A DNA stretch of 64,000 nt from Sulfuritalea sp. (GTDB taxonomy: Bacteria; Pseudomonadota; Gammaproteobacteria; Burkholderiales; Rhodocyclaceae). A program made the translations under genes and the position numbers. How positions within the stretch are numbered: position 1 is the first letter of the stretch; each line of letters opens with the position of its first letter. Of this stretch, positions 16,263-24,954 are shown one piece after another. Below the pieces are notes generated by a model. It saw only the letters and a list, made by a program, of their open reading frames with translations. It did not search any database and had not been told where the DNA came from. The DNA is taken from the NCBI GenBank assembly GCA_030247575.1, contig JAOTRV010000014.1, positions 39,579-103,578 on the forward strand. The letters run 5' to 3'.

Positions 16263-17252
16263 TCACCGTGGTACCAAAGCCGACTCCTGCATTGCGGCAA
16301 TCTGCTCGCGCAGTTCGAGAATGCGTTCCTCCCAATAGCGATTCGTGGCGAACCAGGGAAACGCGGCGGGAAACGCCGGATCGGTCCAGCGCCGTGCCAG
16401 CCACGCCGAATGATGCATAAGGCGCAGCGTGCGCAGTGCCTCGACCAATTGCAGCTCGCGATCGTCGAATTCGCGAAAAGTCTCGTAGCCGGCCAGCACG
16501 TGGCCGAACTGCAGCCCCATCTCCTCGGCGTCGCCGGAGAGCAGCATCCACAGATCCTGTATCGCCGGCCCCATGCGGGCATCGTCGAAGTCGACAAAAT
16601 GCGGGCCGTCCTGCGTCCATAGCACGTTGCCGGCGTGGCAGTCGCCGTGCAGCCGCAGATGGGCGACCTGCCCGGCACGGGCGTAGCAGTGACGCACGCC
16701 CTCCAGCGCCTGATCGGCGACGCCCTGCCAGACCGGCTCCAGTTCCGGCGGAATCACATGGTGCGACAGCAGCCAGTCGCGCGAATCGACGCCGAAACGC
16801 TGCATGTCCAGCGTCTCGCGCACCGCGAAGGGCTCGCGCACACCGACGATGTGGATGCGCGCCATGAGCCGCCCCATCCATTCCAGTATCTCCGGCTCGG
16901 CGAATTCCGGCGCCCGCCCACCCTGTCGCGGAAAAAGCGAAAAGCGGAAACCGCCATGGACGAACAAGGTCTTGCCTCCGATCGCCAAGGGCGCCACTAC
17001 CGGCAGCTCGTCCGCCACCATGGCCGCACTGAAGGCATGCTCCTCCGCGATCTGCGCGTCACTCCAGCGCCCGGGCCGGTAGAACTTGGCGATCAGGGGC
17101 GGACTGTCTTCGATGCCGATCTGCCAGACCCGGTTCTCGTAGCTGTTGAGCGCCAGCAGGCCGCCGTCGCAGCGGTAGCCAAGGCTTTCCACCGCATCGA
17201 GAATGCGCTCGGGCCCGAGGCCGGCAAAGGGAATGGAGTCACTGTGAATCAT
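16263..17252 (-). CDS. srkA: Stress response kinase SrkA (YihE/RdoA family)
   Basis: 329 residues (E. coli SrkA is 328). A Ser/Thr protein kinase with an aminoglycoside-phosphotransferase-like fold, linked to survival under envelope and oxidative stress. ALNSYENRVWQI forms the nucleotide loop region, LIAKFYRPGRWS carries the ATP-binding lysine, HGDCHAGNVLW is the catalytic loop (Brenner motif) and HFVDFDDARMGPA holds the metal-binding aspartates. All are intact. Transcribed leftward after comEC with a 15-bp gap. Confidence 0.92.
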   Translation of the reverse strand: MIHSDSIPFAGLGPERILDAVESLGYRCDGGLLALNSYENRVWQIGIEDSPPLIAKFYRPGRWSDAQIAEEHAFSAAMVADELPVVAPLAIGGKTLFVHGGFRFSLFPRQGGRAPEFAEPEILEWMGRLMARIHIVGVREPFAVRETLDMQRFGVDSRDWLLSHHVIPPELEPVWQGVADQALEGVRHCYARAGQVAHLRLHGDCHAGNVLWTQDGPHFVDFDDARMGPAIQDLWMLLSGDAEEMGLQFGHVLAGYETFREFDDRELQLVEALRTLRLMHHSAWLARRWTDPAFPAAFPWFATNRYWEERILELREQIAAMQESALVPR

Positions 17253-17267
17253 GGTGCGGATTATCGT

Positions 17268-19619
17268 CTACCGTGCGTGCCAATAGCGGCGCCGCTCCTC
17301 GCGTTCGTGGCGGAAGGCGATGCCGGCGCTGCCCAGGCCGATCCGCACCGCGCCGTCGGCGTCCGTGCGATGCAGCCGCGCGCCGCTTTGCACATAGCGC
17401 GCCACCACTTCATCCCTGGGATGGCCAAAGCGGTTGCGATAGCCGACGGGGAAGATCACGTCGCGTGCAGCAACCGCGGCGATGAATCCCGGCGTCGATG
17501 AGGTCTTGCTGCCGTGGTGCGGCACTGTCATCACGTCGGCGGGCAGCTCGCCGGCATGCTGCTGGAGCAGCGCGATTTCCGATACCGCCTCGATGTCCGA
17601 GGTCAGCAACAGCGACTTGCCGCCTGCCGTTATGCGCAGCACGCAACTCAGATCGTTGGTCTTGCGCGAGAGCGGATCGGCGCCAGGATGCAGCATGTCG
17701 AGGCGCACGCCGTCCCAGTTCCAGCCATCGCCATCGCGGCAGGGCTCCTGCGGCACGGGCTGCGCCGACAAGGCGTGCTCGAACGGCAGCGAACTTTTCA
17801 GCATCGCCACGGGAAGGGCCGCCAGCACCGACGCCGCGCCGCCCTCGTGATCCTTGTCGGCATGGCTGATCACCAGCGCATCGAGGCGGCGCACGCCCAT
17901 CGCCCGCAGGTAGGGCGCGATGATCCGGTTGCCGCTGTCGGCATCGGCCGAGAAGGCCGGTCCGGCGTCGAACAGCAGGTCATGCGTGGCCGTCTGCACA
18001 TGCACCGCAAGCCCCTGGCCGACATCCAGCACCGTGATTTCCGCCGCGCCGGCTTGAGGACGCGGCGGCACCACGGTCAGCAGCGGCAGAAATGCCAGCA
18101 CCCCGAGCCAGCGCGCCGGGAAGCCGCGCGGCAGCAGCAGCCAGACGCCGCCGGCCAGCGCCAGCAGCACCGCCCACGGCGACGGCGCGGCCTGCTGCCA
18201 CATGGCGAGCGGCAGTCCGGCGAGCCAGTCGATGCAGGTCATCATCCACGCGGTGACGAGATGTGCCAGCGACAACAACGGATCGAGCAGAGGCAGCGTC
18301 CCGAGCAGCGCCAACGGCGTGATGACGAAACTGACCAGCGGAATCGCCACGGCATTGGCCAGCGGCGAGACCAGCGAGAACTGCTGGAACAGGGCCAGCA
18401 GCGCCGGCAGCATGCCCAGCGTGACGGCCCATTGCGCGCGCGCCCATTCGACCCACCAGCGCGCCGGGCCGAGCCGCCCGCCGCCGACCAGGAACAACAG
18501 CGCCACCGCGCCGAAGGAAAGCCAGAAACCGGCCGCCAGCACCGCCCACGGATCAAGCAGCAACACCAGCAGCAAGGCCAGCAGCAGCACGCGCGACGCC
18601 GCCACTTCGCGGCGCGACAGTTGGGCGACGGCCACCACGCCGAGCATGTAGAGCGTGCGCTGCGCCGGCACGGCAAAACCGGCCAGCAGGCAATACAGGA
18701 ATGCCGCGACGAAGCCGCCGGCCGCAGCTGCCTGCTGGGCCGGCAGGCGCAAGGGCAATCGCGCCGAACGCCGCCACAACCAGCCGGTCAGCGCATAGGC
18801 CAGCCCGGCGAACATGGTCACATGCAGACCGGAAATGCTCATCAAATGCGTGATCCCGGTGCGCGCGAAGCTTTGCCACAGTCCGGCATCGATCGACTGC
18901 TGGTCGCCGACCGCCAGTGCGACCAGAATCCCGGCATAGGGCGCCTCGGGCAGCGCCGCGCGGAAGCGGTCGCGAATGTTCTCGCGCAACATTTCCACTG
19001 CATAGGCTGCCCGCCACACCTGCGCATCGACGCGCTCGGCGCTGCGCGGGCGCACATAACCGGTGGCGCGGATGCCGCGCTCGAACAGCCATGCCTCGTA
19101 ATCGAAGCCATGCGGATTGAGGTTGCCGTGCGGCCGCTTCAGCCGCACCGTAAAGCGCCAGCGCTCTCCGGCGCGGACGGGAATCAGTGCCGGCGCCTCG
19201 TCGTCCGCGTCGTCGCGGCCGCGATACCAGGCCAGGGAAATATGCGGCGGCACGCCGGGCGCCGCCCGTTCGACATCGAACTCGAAGCGCACGCCGCGCT
19301 CAAGCGTTTGCGGCAGGCCGGCGACGACGCCGGTCAACTCGATATCGCGGCCCTCGAGCGCCGCCGGCAGCTCCTGGGCCAGACGCAGATGGGCGAAACC
19401 GCCGGCCCAGACGAAACCAAGGGCTGCGGCAACGGATGCCAGCAGCACCGCCGCACCGGCGCGCCGTAGCGCCAGCGTCGACTCCCGCAACCGACCTTGC
19501 AGCGCCAGCATCAGCAACGCCCCTGAGCCCAGGCCGGCCAGCCATGTCGCCTGCGGCAGCGCCGACTGCTGCTGCAACAGCCAGACACCGCAAGCGAAAG
19601 CCAGGACAAAAAGGCGCAT
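17268..19619 (-). CDS. comEC: DNA internalization/competence protein ComEC/Rec2
   Basis: 783 residues, full length. ComEC forms the inner-membrane channel for single-stranded DNA uptake. It has an N-terminal membrane pair, an OB-fold domain (about 80-210), the polytopic Competence domain (ITHLMSISGLHVTMFAGLAY then many helices to about 510), and a C-terminal metallo-beta-lactamase-like domain (VLDVGQGLAVHVQT, VISHADKDHEGG, VPHHGSKTSS). HxDxDH is kept as HADKDH, consistent with an active nuclease. An intact gene is compatible with natural transformation, relevant to the dispersed 22-bp motif. Confidence 0.94.
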   Translation of the reverse strand: MRLFVLAFACGVWLLQQQSALPQATWLAGLGSGALLMLALQGRLRESTLALRRAGAAVLLASVAAALGFVWAGGFAHLRLAQELPAALEGRDIELTGVVAGLPQTLERGVRFEFDVERAAPGVPPHISLAWYRGRDDADDEAPALIPVRAGERWRFTVRLKRPHGNLNPHGFDYEAWLFERGIRATGYVRPRSAERVDAQVWRAAYAVEMLRENIRDRFRAALPEAPYAGILVALAVGDQQSIDAGLWQSFARTGITHLMSISGLHVTMFAGLAYALTGWLWRRSARLPLRLPAQQAAAAGGFVAAFLYCLLAGFAVPAQRTLYMLGVVAVAQLSRREVAASRVLLLALLLVLLLDPWAVLAAGFWLSFGAVALLFLVGGGRLGPARWWVEWARAQWAVTLGMLPALLALFQQFSLVSPLANAVAIPLVSFVITPLALLGTLPLLDPLLSLAHLVTAWMMTCIDWLAGLPLAMWQQAAPSPWAVLLALAGGVWLLLPRGFPARWLGVLAFLPLLTVVPPRPQAGAAEITVLDVGQGLAVHVQTATHDLLFDAGPAFSADADSGNRIIAPYLRAMGVRRLDALVISHADKDHEGGAASVLAALPVAMLKSSLPFEHALSAQPVPQEPCRDGDGWNWDGVRLDMLHPGADPLSRKTNDLSCVLRITAGGKSLLLTSDIEAVSEIALLQQHAGELPADVMTVPHHGSKTSSTPGFIAAVAARDVIFPVGYRNRFGHPRDEVVARYVQSGARLHRTDADGAVRIGLGSAGIAFRHEREERRRYWHAR

Positions 19620-19628
19620 GGCAGGGAT

Positions 19629-19712
19629 TATGTCCCCGGTTTGCGCCGGGGACGGTATCCCCTTGTGGGGTATGTCCCCGGTTTGCGCCGGGGACGGTAT
19701 CTCCTTGCGGGA
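19629..19712. repeat. 42-bp tandem duplication, each with a GTCCCCGG hairpin
   Basis: Two adjacent 42-bp units (19629-19670, 19671-19712) differ at only a few positions. Each contains GTCCCCGG-TTTGCG-CCGGGGAC, an 8-bp perfect stem. Immediately after, GACAGGTCATGCGCC is found at 19711-19725 and again at 19755-19769. The whole lies in the 173-bp gap between comEC and the next gene. Confidence 0.9.
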
Positions 19713-19792
19713 CAGGTCATGCGCCCGGCATCAGCAGGCGAACAGGCGCGCCCTGACAGGTCATGCGCCTTCGGCGTGCCGCCGAATCCGCG

Positions 19793-20257
19793 CTAACGCG
19801 GCTTGCGTTTCGAAAAGACGAGTTTTTCGATCGTGGCGTCGCCGCTCTCGCCCTTCTTGTAGAAAACCACGACGTCGTAGTTCTTCGAGGTCCGGTACAT
19901 CCGTTCCTCTTCCATGGCTTTCAGCGAGGAGAAGACCATCGGCAGCAGGCCGAAAAGAAAGCGCGTGCGCTGCGGCGTCGTCTCGACCTGCTTGAACTCG
20001 ACGTTGCCTTCTTCCGCCACCGCCACCAGCCACTTGTCCATGCGGCCTGGAATGCTGCTCAGGCTGACCTTGCTGGTGACATCGACCTCGACCCGTTCCC
20101 CGCCGGCCTGCAATTCCTTGGCCAGACGCCTGTCGAACAGCGCGGAATCGAGAAAGGTCACCGGCCCCTTGGCGGCCAGCAGATCCTCTTCCCCTTTCTG
20201 CTGGGCAAAAGGGGCGCCGGACAGCAGGAACACCAACGCAAAGATCAGGCTTTTCAT
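19793..20257 (-). CDS. Putative exported protein of unknown function
   Basis: 154 residues. Signal peptide MKSLIFALVFLLSGAPFAQQ, then a mixed alpha/beta region without cysteines or a known motif, ending in a basic tail (LVFSKRKPR). No family recognised. ATG 20257 has GGAGAG eight bases upstream. An upstream ATG at 20272 would only add five residues before the signal peptide. Confidence 0.65.
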   Translation of the reverse strand: MKSLIFALVFLLSGAPFAQQKGEEDLLAAKGPVTFLDSALFDRRLAKELQAGGERVEVDVTSKVSLSSIPGRMDKWLVAVAEEGNVEFKQVETTPQRTRFLFGLLPMVFSSLKAMEEERMYRTSKNYDVVVFYKKGESGDATIEKLVFSKRKPR

Positions 20258-20404
20258 CGAGGCTCTCCGCAATGAGACATGGCTATCCTATAAGCTTTCG
20301 AGCCTCGGGGACTGGATTCAAATCAATATCGGAGCAGTACGGCAAGCCTGTCCGGCCCGGCCGGATTCCCCACCGCCAGGCGGACAGCGCTTGGGCAGAC
20401 GCCT

Positions 20405-20992
20405 TCAGTGCAGCGCCACGCTGATCTCGGCAAAGGTATGGGCAATTTCCGGGACCTCTACCGGCTCGCCCAGCTGACGGGCAATCTGGGAGCAGGAGAA
20501 CAGCCCGCGCAGGATCTGGCGACCGGCGGCATCCTCATCCACCACCGCAGCATGCTGGCGGCCATTGGCCTTCAGCGTCGCCACCACATGGCCGACATGC
20601 GCATACAGCACGTCGTCCATGCTGATGACTTCGAGCCTGCTCTCGGGCGTCATGATGTCGCGCACCAGGGCGTCGGTGCGCGAGATGCCGCGCGAGGTGA
20701 CGCACTGCAGCGTCTTCTCGCCGACCAGATCGTTGGAAGTGATGATGCCGAGAACGTGATTCTCCTCGTTCATCACCAGCAGCAAGTGCACCTTGCGCCG
20801 GCGCATGACGCGGGCGGCGGTATCGACGCTGACATCCGGGTCGATGGTGAAGGCGGTCACCTTCTGGAAATCGGTCATGACCGCCAGTGCGGGGTCGTCG
20901 AGCGTGACCCGGGGCGGCAGTACCTGAGACGGACTATGAACGCTGGTACGCGGCTGCAGCGGGCGATTGGGCAAAGCGGAATACTGGCGCAT
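20405..20992 (-). CDS. CBS-domain protein
   Basis: 195 residues. A Pro/Ser-rich N-terminus (to about 40) is followed by a pair of CBS domains: VTAFTIDPDVSVDTAARVMRRRKVHLLLVMNEENHVLGIITSNDL and DIMTPESRLEVISMDDV...HAAVVDE. CBS pairs bind adenine nucleotides and regulate partner proteins; no effector domain is attached, so the partner is unknown. ATG 20992 has GGAGG seven bases upstream, a strong site. Confidence 0.85.
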   Translation of the reverse strand: MRQYSALPNRPLQPRTSVHSPSQVLPPRVTLDDPALAVMTDFQKVTAFTIDPDVSVDTAARVMRRRKVHLLLVMNEENHVLGIITSNDLVGEKTLQCVTSRGISRTDALVRDIMTPESRLEVISMDDVLYAHVGHVVATLKANGRQHAAVVDEDAAGRQILRGLFSCSQIARQLGEPVEVPEIAHTFAEISVALH

Positions 20993-21167
20993 CCTGTTTC
21001 CTCCTTTGTATCGTTGCGGGCCCGTCTCTGCGGACAGGTTCGGCGCATTCTTCGCTTCCCGCATCGGCACTGTCAAAACCATAATTTCTATGAGCCCATT
21101 GATCCGCGCGCAAATTCCGGCGACCCGGCAATAGGCGATAATCGATGCGATAGTCACAGGAGCTGTC

Positions 21168-21260
21168 ATGAGTTGCGTCATTCCCCCAGCCCCGATTCCC
21201 GCCGTTCCCGTCGCCGGCAGCGCGGATGGCCGCGGCGAGCTGTCGCTCCGCATCGTCTGA
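21168..21260 (+). pseudogene. 30-codon open frame with strong ribosome site, possible fumarylacetoacetate hydrolase remnant
   Basis: ATG 21168 follows AGGAG with five bases between, and the frame ends at TGA 21260. The first 18 residues (MSCVIPPAPIPAVPVAGS) resemble from memory the N-terminus of betaproteobacterial FAH-family hydrolases, after which the similarity is lost. It may be the 5' scar of a deleted gene, or a leader peptide before the DUF2062 gene 29 bp downstream. The rest of the 20993-21289 gap shows nothing. Confidence 0.3.
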
Positions 21261-21289
21261 GACGAAACGAAAAGCCGTCGGCACCGCAC

Positions 21290-21835
21290 ATGCGCCATCG
21301 CATCCGCAATCTCCTGCCCGACCACGACGCGATCCGCGGCAACCGCTGGCTGGCGCCGTTCGAAAACACGCTGCTGCATCCGCGGCTGTGGCACCTCAAT
21401 CGCCGCTCCGCCGCCGGCGCGGTGGCAGCGGGCCTGTTCTGCGGGCTGATACCGGGACCGCTGCAGATGCTGGGCGCGGCGATCTGCGCCCTCGTTTTCC
21501 GCGTCAATCTGCCGCTGGCGATGCTGACCACGCTGTACACCAACCCCGTCACCATCATCCCGCTCTACATCGTCGCCTACACCATCGGCCAATGGGTGTT
21601 GCCCGGCGCGCACGAGCACTTCGTCGCGCCGCCGGAACCCGGCGACGCCGGCCTGATCGTCTGGACGCGCGCATTGATCGACTGGATGATCGGCCTCGGC
21701 GCGCCGCTGGCCTTGGGCCTGGTGCTGCTCGCCGCCGGACTGGCACTGGCCGGCTACGTACTGATCCGCGTCACCTGGCGGATCTACCTGGTACGCGTCT
21801 GGCATGATCGGCGCCGACGGCACGGCACCGCCTGA
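21290..21835 (+). CDS. DUF2062 membrane protein
   Basis: 181 residues. The family N-terminus RNLLPDHDAIRGNRWLAPF and LWHLNRRSAAGAVAAGLFCGLIPGPLQM are clear, with three to four membrane segments (LGAAICALVFRVNLPLAML, IPLYIVAYTIGQWVL, LGAPLALGLVLLAAGLALAGY). Function unknown; members often sit near ComEC or LolD genes, as here. The open frame extends upstream but without homology, so ATG 21290 is chosen. Convergent with lolD, 13 bp gap. Confidence 0.85.
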   Translation: MRHRIRNLLPDHDAIRGNRWLAPFENTLLHPRLWHLNRRSAAGAVAAGLFCGLIPGPLQMLGAAICALVFRVNLPLAMLTTLYTNPVTIIPLYIVAYTIGQWVLPGAHEHFVAPPEPGDAGLIVWTRALIDWMIGLGAPLALGLVLLAAGLALAGYVLIRVTWRIYLVRVWHDRRRRHGTA

Positions 21836-21848
21836 ATCGCAACGACCG

Positions 21849-22658
21849 CTAGGCCAGCACGCCGTCCTGCAGCCGCATGACTCTGGCCGCCTTCGCCGCC
21901 AGATCGAGGTCGTGGGTCACCAGCACCAGCGCCGCATGGTGCTCGCGGCACAGTTCCAGCAGCAGGCCGAACACCGCATTGGCCGCGCTGCGATCGAGGT
22001 TGCCGGTCGGCTCATCCGCCAAGAGACACGCAGGCTCGGTGACCAAGGCGCGGGCCACCGCCACGCGCTGCCGTTCGCCGCCCGAAAGTTCGCCGGGCCG
22101 GTGGGTCAGCCGATGACCGAGACCGACCCGCTCCAATACCGCGGCGGCCCGACGCTCCGCCTCGGCGCGCGGCAGGCGCCGGATCAGCAGCGGCATGGCC
22201 ACGTTTTCCACGGCGGTGAACTCCATCAGCAGATGGTGGAACTGATAGACGAAGCCCAGCGCCTGGTTGCGCAAAGTCCCGCGCTCCGCCTCGCCGATCT
22301 GCGCCAGATCCCTGCCCTGCAGCAGAACCTTGCCCGCCGTCGGATTGTCCAATCCGCCGAGCAGATGCAGCAGCGTGCTCTTGCCCGAACCGCTGGCGCC
22401 GACGATGGCCACCGTATCGCCGGCGTCGACTCTCAGATCGACGCCGGTGAGCACTGCCACCTCGGCCGCCCCTTGGCGGAATACCTTGCTCAGGCCGCTG
22501 CATTCGAGCACAACGTCCGAGCCGCGCAGCGGCGAACCACCGTCACCCCCTTCCCTGGGAAGGGGGCTGGGGGAAAGGCCCACCCATTCCCCAGAGGGGC
22601 GCTTGCGCGCCCCTTCCCCGGGAAGGGGGTCGGGGGGATGGCCAAGCGTGTCACTCAT
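21849..22658 (-). CDS. lolD: Lipoprotein-releasing system ATP-binding protein LolD with repeat-encoded N-terminal extension
   Basis: 269 residues versus about 230 for the family. ATPase of the LolCDE transporter that extracts lipoproteins from the inner membrane. Walker [11 protein letters not shown]-loop YQFHHLL, signature [15 protein letters not shown], Walker [14 protein letters not shown]-loop VTHDLD. ATG 22658 overlaps the lolC stop by eight bases. Residues 4 to about 45 ([15 protein letters not shown]..., [10 protein letters not shown]) are translated from the BIME-like repeat inserted here, in frame, before the ABC domain begins at [16 protein letters not shown] just before that point lacks a ribosome site. 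Confidence 0.92.
   Translation of the reverse strand: MSDTLGHPPDPLPGEGARKRPSGEWVGLSPSPLPREGGDGGSPLRGSDVVLECSGLSKVFRQGAAEVAVLTGVDLRVDAGDTVAIVGASGSGKSTLLHLLGGLDNPTAGKVLLQGRDLAQIGEAERGTLRNQALGFVYQFHHLLMEFTAVENVAMPLLIRRLPRAEAERRAAAVLERVGLGHRLTHRPGELSGGERQRVAVARALVTEPACLLADEPTGNLDRSAANAVFGLLLELCREHHAALVLVTHDLDLAAKAARVMRLQDGVLA
22412..22433 (-). repeat. Dispersed 22-bp motif, copy in lolD
   Basis: Minus strand AGAGTCGACGCCGG then CGATACGG; encodes RVDAGDTV directly before Walker A. Confidence 0.8.
22544..22645. repeat. Compound C/G-rich palindromic repeat, copy B, inside the lolD 5' coding region
   Basis: Contains CACCCCCTTCCC-GGGAAGGGGGCTGGGGG, a middle GGGCGCTTGCGCGCCC hairpin next to ATTCCCCAGA, and CCTTCCCCGGGAAGGGGG. 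The parts and their order match 16136-16233; the flank GCCGCTGCGCGGCT (22526-22539 region) is also seen at 49781 and 47629. Confidence 0.85.
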
Positions 22659-23904
22659 AGCGCAGCGCCTCCGCCGGTTGCGTGCGCGAGGCGCGCCAGC
22701 TCGGATAGAGCGTCGCCAGCAGCGTGAGGACGAAGGAAACCACGGCGATGGTGCCGACATCGGACCAGTGCAAATCGGAAGGCAGGTCACTGATGTAATA
22801 CACGTCCTTGGCCAGAAACTTGAGCCCGAGCAGGCTTTCCAGCGCCGGCACCACGACGTCGATATTGAGCGCCAGCGCCACGCCCCCGGCAATGCCGGCA
22901 GCCAGACCCACGGCGCCGATCAGCGTGCCCTGCACGATGAAAATGGCCATGATGCTTTGCGGACTCGCGCCCAGGGTGCGCAGGATCGCGATGTCGGCGC
23001 GCTTGTCGGTGACCGCCATGACGAGGGTCGACACAATATTGAAGGCGGCGACGGCGACGATCAGCAGCAGGATCAGGAACATCATGCGTTTTTCGATTTC
23101 CACGGCGCGAAAGAAATTGGCGTGGCTGCGCGTCCAGTCGCTGACCCAGGCATCCATGTCGAGATAGCGCAGCAGCTCACGGCCGATCTGCGGCGCGGCG
23201 AAGATGTCGTCGACCTTGAGCCGCACGCCGGAGACCCGTTCGTCCATGCGATACAGCTTCTGTGCATCGGCCATGTGGATCAGGCCGAGGCCGGAATCGA
23301 ATTCGAACATGCCGGCTTCGAAAATCCCCACCACGCGGAACTGCTTGACGCGCGGCAGGATCGCCGCAGGCGTCACCAAGCCCTGCGGCGCCAGCAGGGT
23401 GACCTTGTCGCCGGCTCTGGCGCGCAGCGCACGCGCCAGTTCGCTGCCGAGCACGATGCCGAATTCGCCCGGCAACAGCTGCGAAAGTTTTCCCGCCTTC
23501 ATGTGGCGGGCGAAATCCGCCACCTTGTCCTCGGCCTCGGGCAGGATGCCGCGCACCATGACGCCGCGCACCTGGCCGTCGAAGCTCAGCATGCCCTGGG
23601 CCTGCACGTAGGGCGCGGCGGCCTTGACCCGCGGGTGCCGCGCCACGCCCTGCACCACCTTGCTCCAGTCGGCCAGCTCGCCGCTTTCGCTGCTGACCTG
23701 GACGTGGGAGACGACGCCGAGAATCCGCTCGCGCAGCTCCTTCTGGAAGCCGTTCATCACCGACAGCACGACGATCAGCGCCGCCACCCCGAGCGCCAGC
23801 CCGAGCATGGAAATCAGCGCGATGAAGGAAATAAATCGATTGGCGACGCCTTCGCGCGGCTGGGCCCGCGTGTAGCGCAAACCGATGAGGAGTTCGTAGT
23901 TCAT
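22651..23904 (-). CDS. lolC: Lipoprotein-releasing system permease LolC/LolE
   Basis: 417 residues. N-terminal cytosolic start [13 protein letters not shown] with the first membrane helix ([30 protein letters not shown]), a large periplasmic domain (about 50-270), and three C-terminal helices ([28 protein letters not shown]..., [36 protein letters not shown]) ending QPAEALRYE. It works with LolD to send lipoproteins to LolA. Only one permease gene is present, as in species where one LolF-type homodimer replaces LolC/LolE. Confidence 0.93.
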   Translation of the reverse strand: MNYELLIGLRYTRAQPREGVANRFISFIALISMLGLALGVAALIVVLSVMNGFQKELRERILGVVSHVQVSSESGELADWSKVVQGVARHPRVKAAAPYVQAQGMLSFDGQVRGVMVRGILPEAEDKVADFARHMKAGKLSQLLPGEFGIVLGSELARALRARAGDKVTLLAPQGLVTPAAILPRVKQFRVVGIFEAGMFEFDSGLGLIHMADAQKLYRMDERVSGVRLKVDDIFAAPQIGRELLRYLDMDAWVSDWTRSHANFFRAVEIEKRMMFLILLLIVAVAAFNIVSTLVMAVTDKRADIAILRTLGASPQSIMAIFIVQGTLIGAVGLAAGIAGGVALALNIDVVVPALESLLGLKFLAKDVYYISDLPSDLHWSDVGTIAVVSFVLTLLATLYPSWRASRTQPAEALRYE

Positions 23905-23925
23905 TCGTCAAATTGGGTCGGCGCA

Positions 23926-23939
23926 GCATGTTAACATGC
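23926..23939. promoter_or_regulatory. 14-bp perfect palindrome between divergent lolC and rpfE-like genes
   Basis: GCATGTTAACATGC is its own reverse complement and lies in the middle of the 39-bp gap between the lolC start (23904, minus) and the next gene (23944, plus). It is well placed to be an operator for both, or part of overlapping promoters. Confidence 0.45.
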
Positions 23940-23943
23940 GTCC

Positions 23944-24954
23944 ATGCTGACGCTCATCGTGCCTGGCCTCATCTGGACGCGCCAGGCGCTCGCGGATCTC
24001 ACCTTTGACCTGCCCCTGCCCGCCTTTGCCACCTTCCTCGGGCGCGGCCGGTTGCGTCATCGTCCGCCGCAGGATAGCGCCGCCCTCCTCGCCGAATTCA
24101 CCGGCCTCGCCGCTCCGCTGCCCGCCGCCGCCTTGCGCTGGCTTGCGTTGCAGGAGCATCCCGGCGAAACGGAATGGCTTTGTCTCGACCCGGTGCAACT
24201 GCGCTTCCAGGAACGCACCGTGATCGTCGATGATCCGCTCCGGCTCGAGCTCAGCGACGAAGAGGCCGCCGCGCTCGCCGTGTCGCTGGCGTCTACTCTT
24301 GCGGAACTGGGCGAATTGACAGTGATCTCGCCGCATGCCTGGAATCTGCGCCTCGCGGCCGCTGCCCCGCCGTTTCAGGCTCTGGCCGACGCCGCCGGGC
24401 GTTCTGTCTCCGGGCTGCCGCTCGACCCCGCCTACGCGCCCTGGCGCCACGCCCTCAACGAAGCGCAGATGATCCTGCATGCCCATCCGGTGAATCAGGC
24501 GCGCGCCGCAGCCGGCAGGCCCGTGGTGAATTCGCTCTGGCCCTGGGGCGGCGGCCGCCTGCCTGAATTCGGCAAGCGCGCCGACAGCGGCCGGCATGAC
24601 GCGCTGTGGAGCAACGACCCCGTCGCACAGGGCATCGCGCGCCTGCTGCGGATCGACGGCGACGCCTTGCCGGCACGCTTCGGCCGCGCCACCGCACGCG
24701 CGCCGCTGGCGGTCCACAACGCGCTGGAGCAACCGGCACGCAGCGGCGACGCGCTGGTCTGGCGCGAGCAACTGGAGCGGCTCGAAGCCGACTGGCTGGT
24801 TCCCGCGCTCGACGCGCTGCGCGGCGGACGGCTCGACGCCTTGCGCCTACTGGCCCCCGGCGATCTCGGTGCGGCCGAACTGCATGTCGGGCGCGGCGAT
24901 CTGTGGAAGTTCTGGCGCAAGCCGCGCGCATTGGCGGAGCTGGCACCGCCATGA
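23944..24954 (+). CDS. RpfE-type/phosphoglycerate-mutase-like protein of unknown function
   Basis: 336 residues, no signal peptide or membrane segment. It matches from memory the betaproteobacterial family annotated as regulatory protein RpfE type, or as cofactor-independent phosphoglycerate mutase-like, encoded upstream of recJ. Conserved-looking parts are EAQMILHAHPVNQARAAAGRPVVNSLWPWGGGRLP and GDLWKFWRKP. The biochemical role is not known. It overlaps recJ by ATGA, so it is co-translated with it. Contains a 22-bp motif copy (24278-24299). Confidence 0.7.
   Translation: MLTLIVPGLIWTRQALADLTFDLPLPAFATFLGRGRLRHRPPQDSAALLAEFTGLAAPLPAAALRWLALQEHPGETEWLCLDPVQLRFQERTVIVDDPLRLELSDEEAAALAVSLASTLAELGELTVISPHAWNLRLAAAAPPFQALADAAGRSVSGLPLDPAYAPWRHALNEAQMILHAHPVNQARAAAGRPVVNSLWPWGGGRLPEFGKRADSGRHDALWSNDPVAQGIARLLRIDGDALPARFGRATARAPLAVHNALEQPARSGDALVWREQLERLEADWLVPALDALRGGRLDALRLLAPGDLGAAELHVGRGDLWKFWRKPRALAELAPP
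24278..24299 (-). repeat. Dispersed 22-bp motif, copy in the rpfE-like gene
   Basis: Minus strand AGAGTAGACGCCAG then CGACACGG; antisense to its gene, where it encodes VSLASTL. Confidence 0.8.

Noticed and set aside
19629-19769. Possible CRISPR array or insertion-sequence end
   Set aside because: Only two units without unique spacers, and no transposase; it is a tandem duplication.
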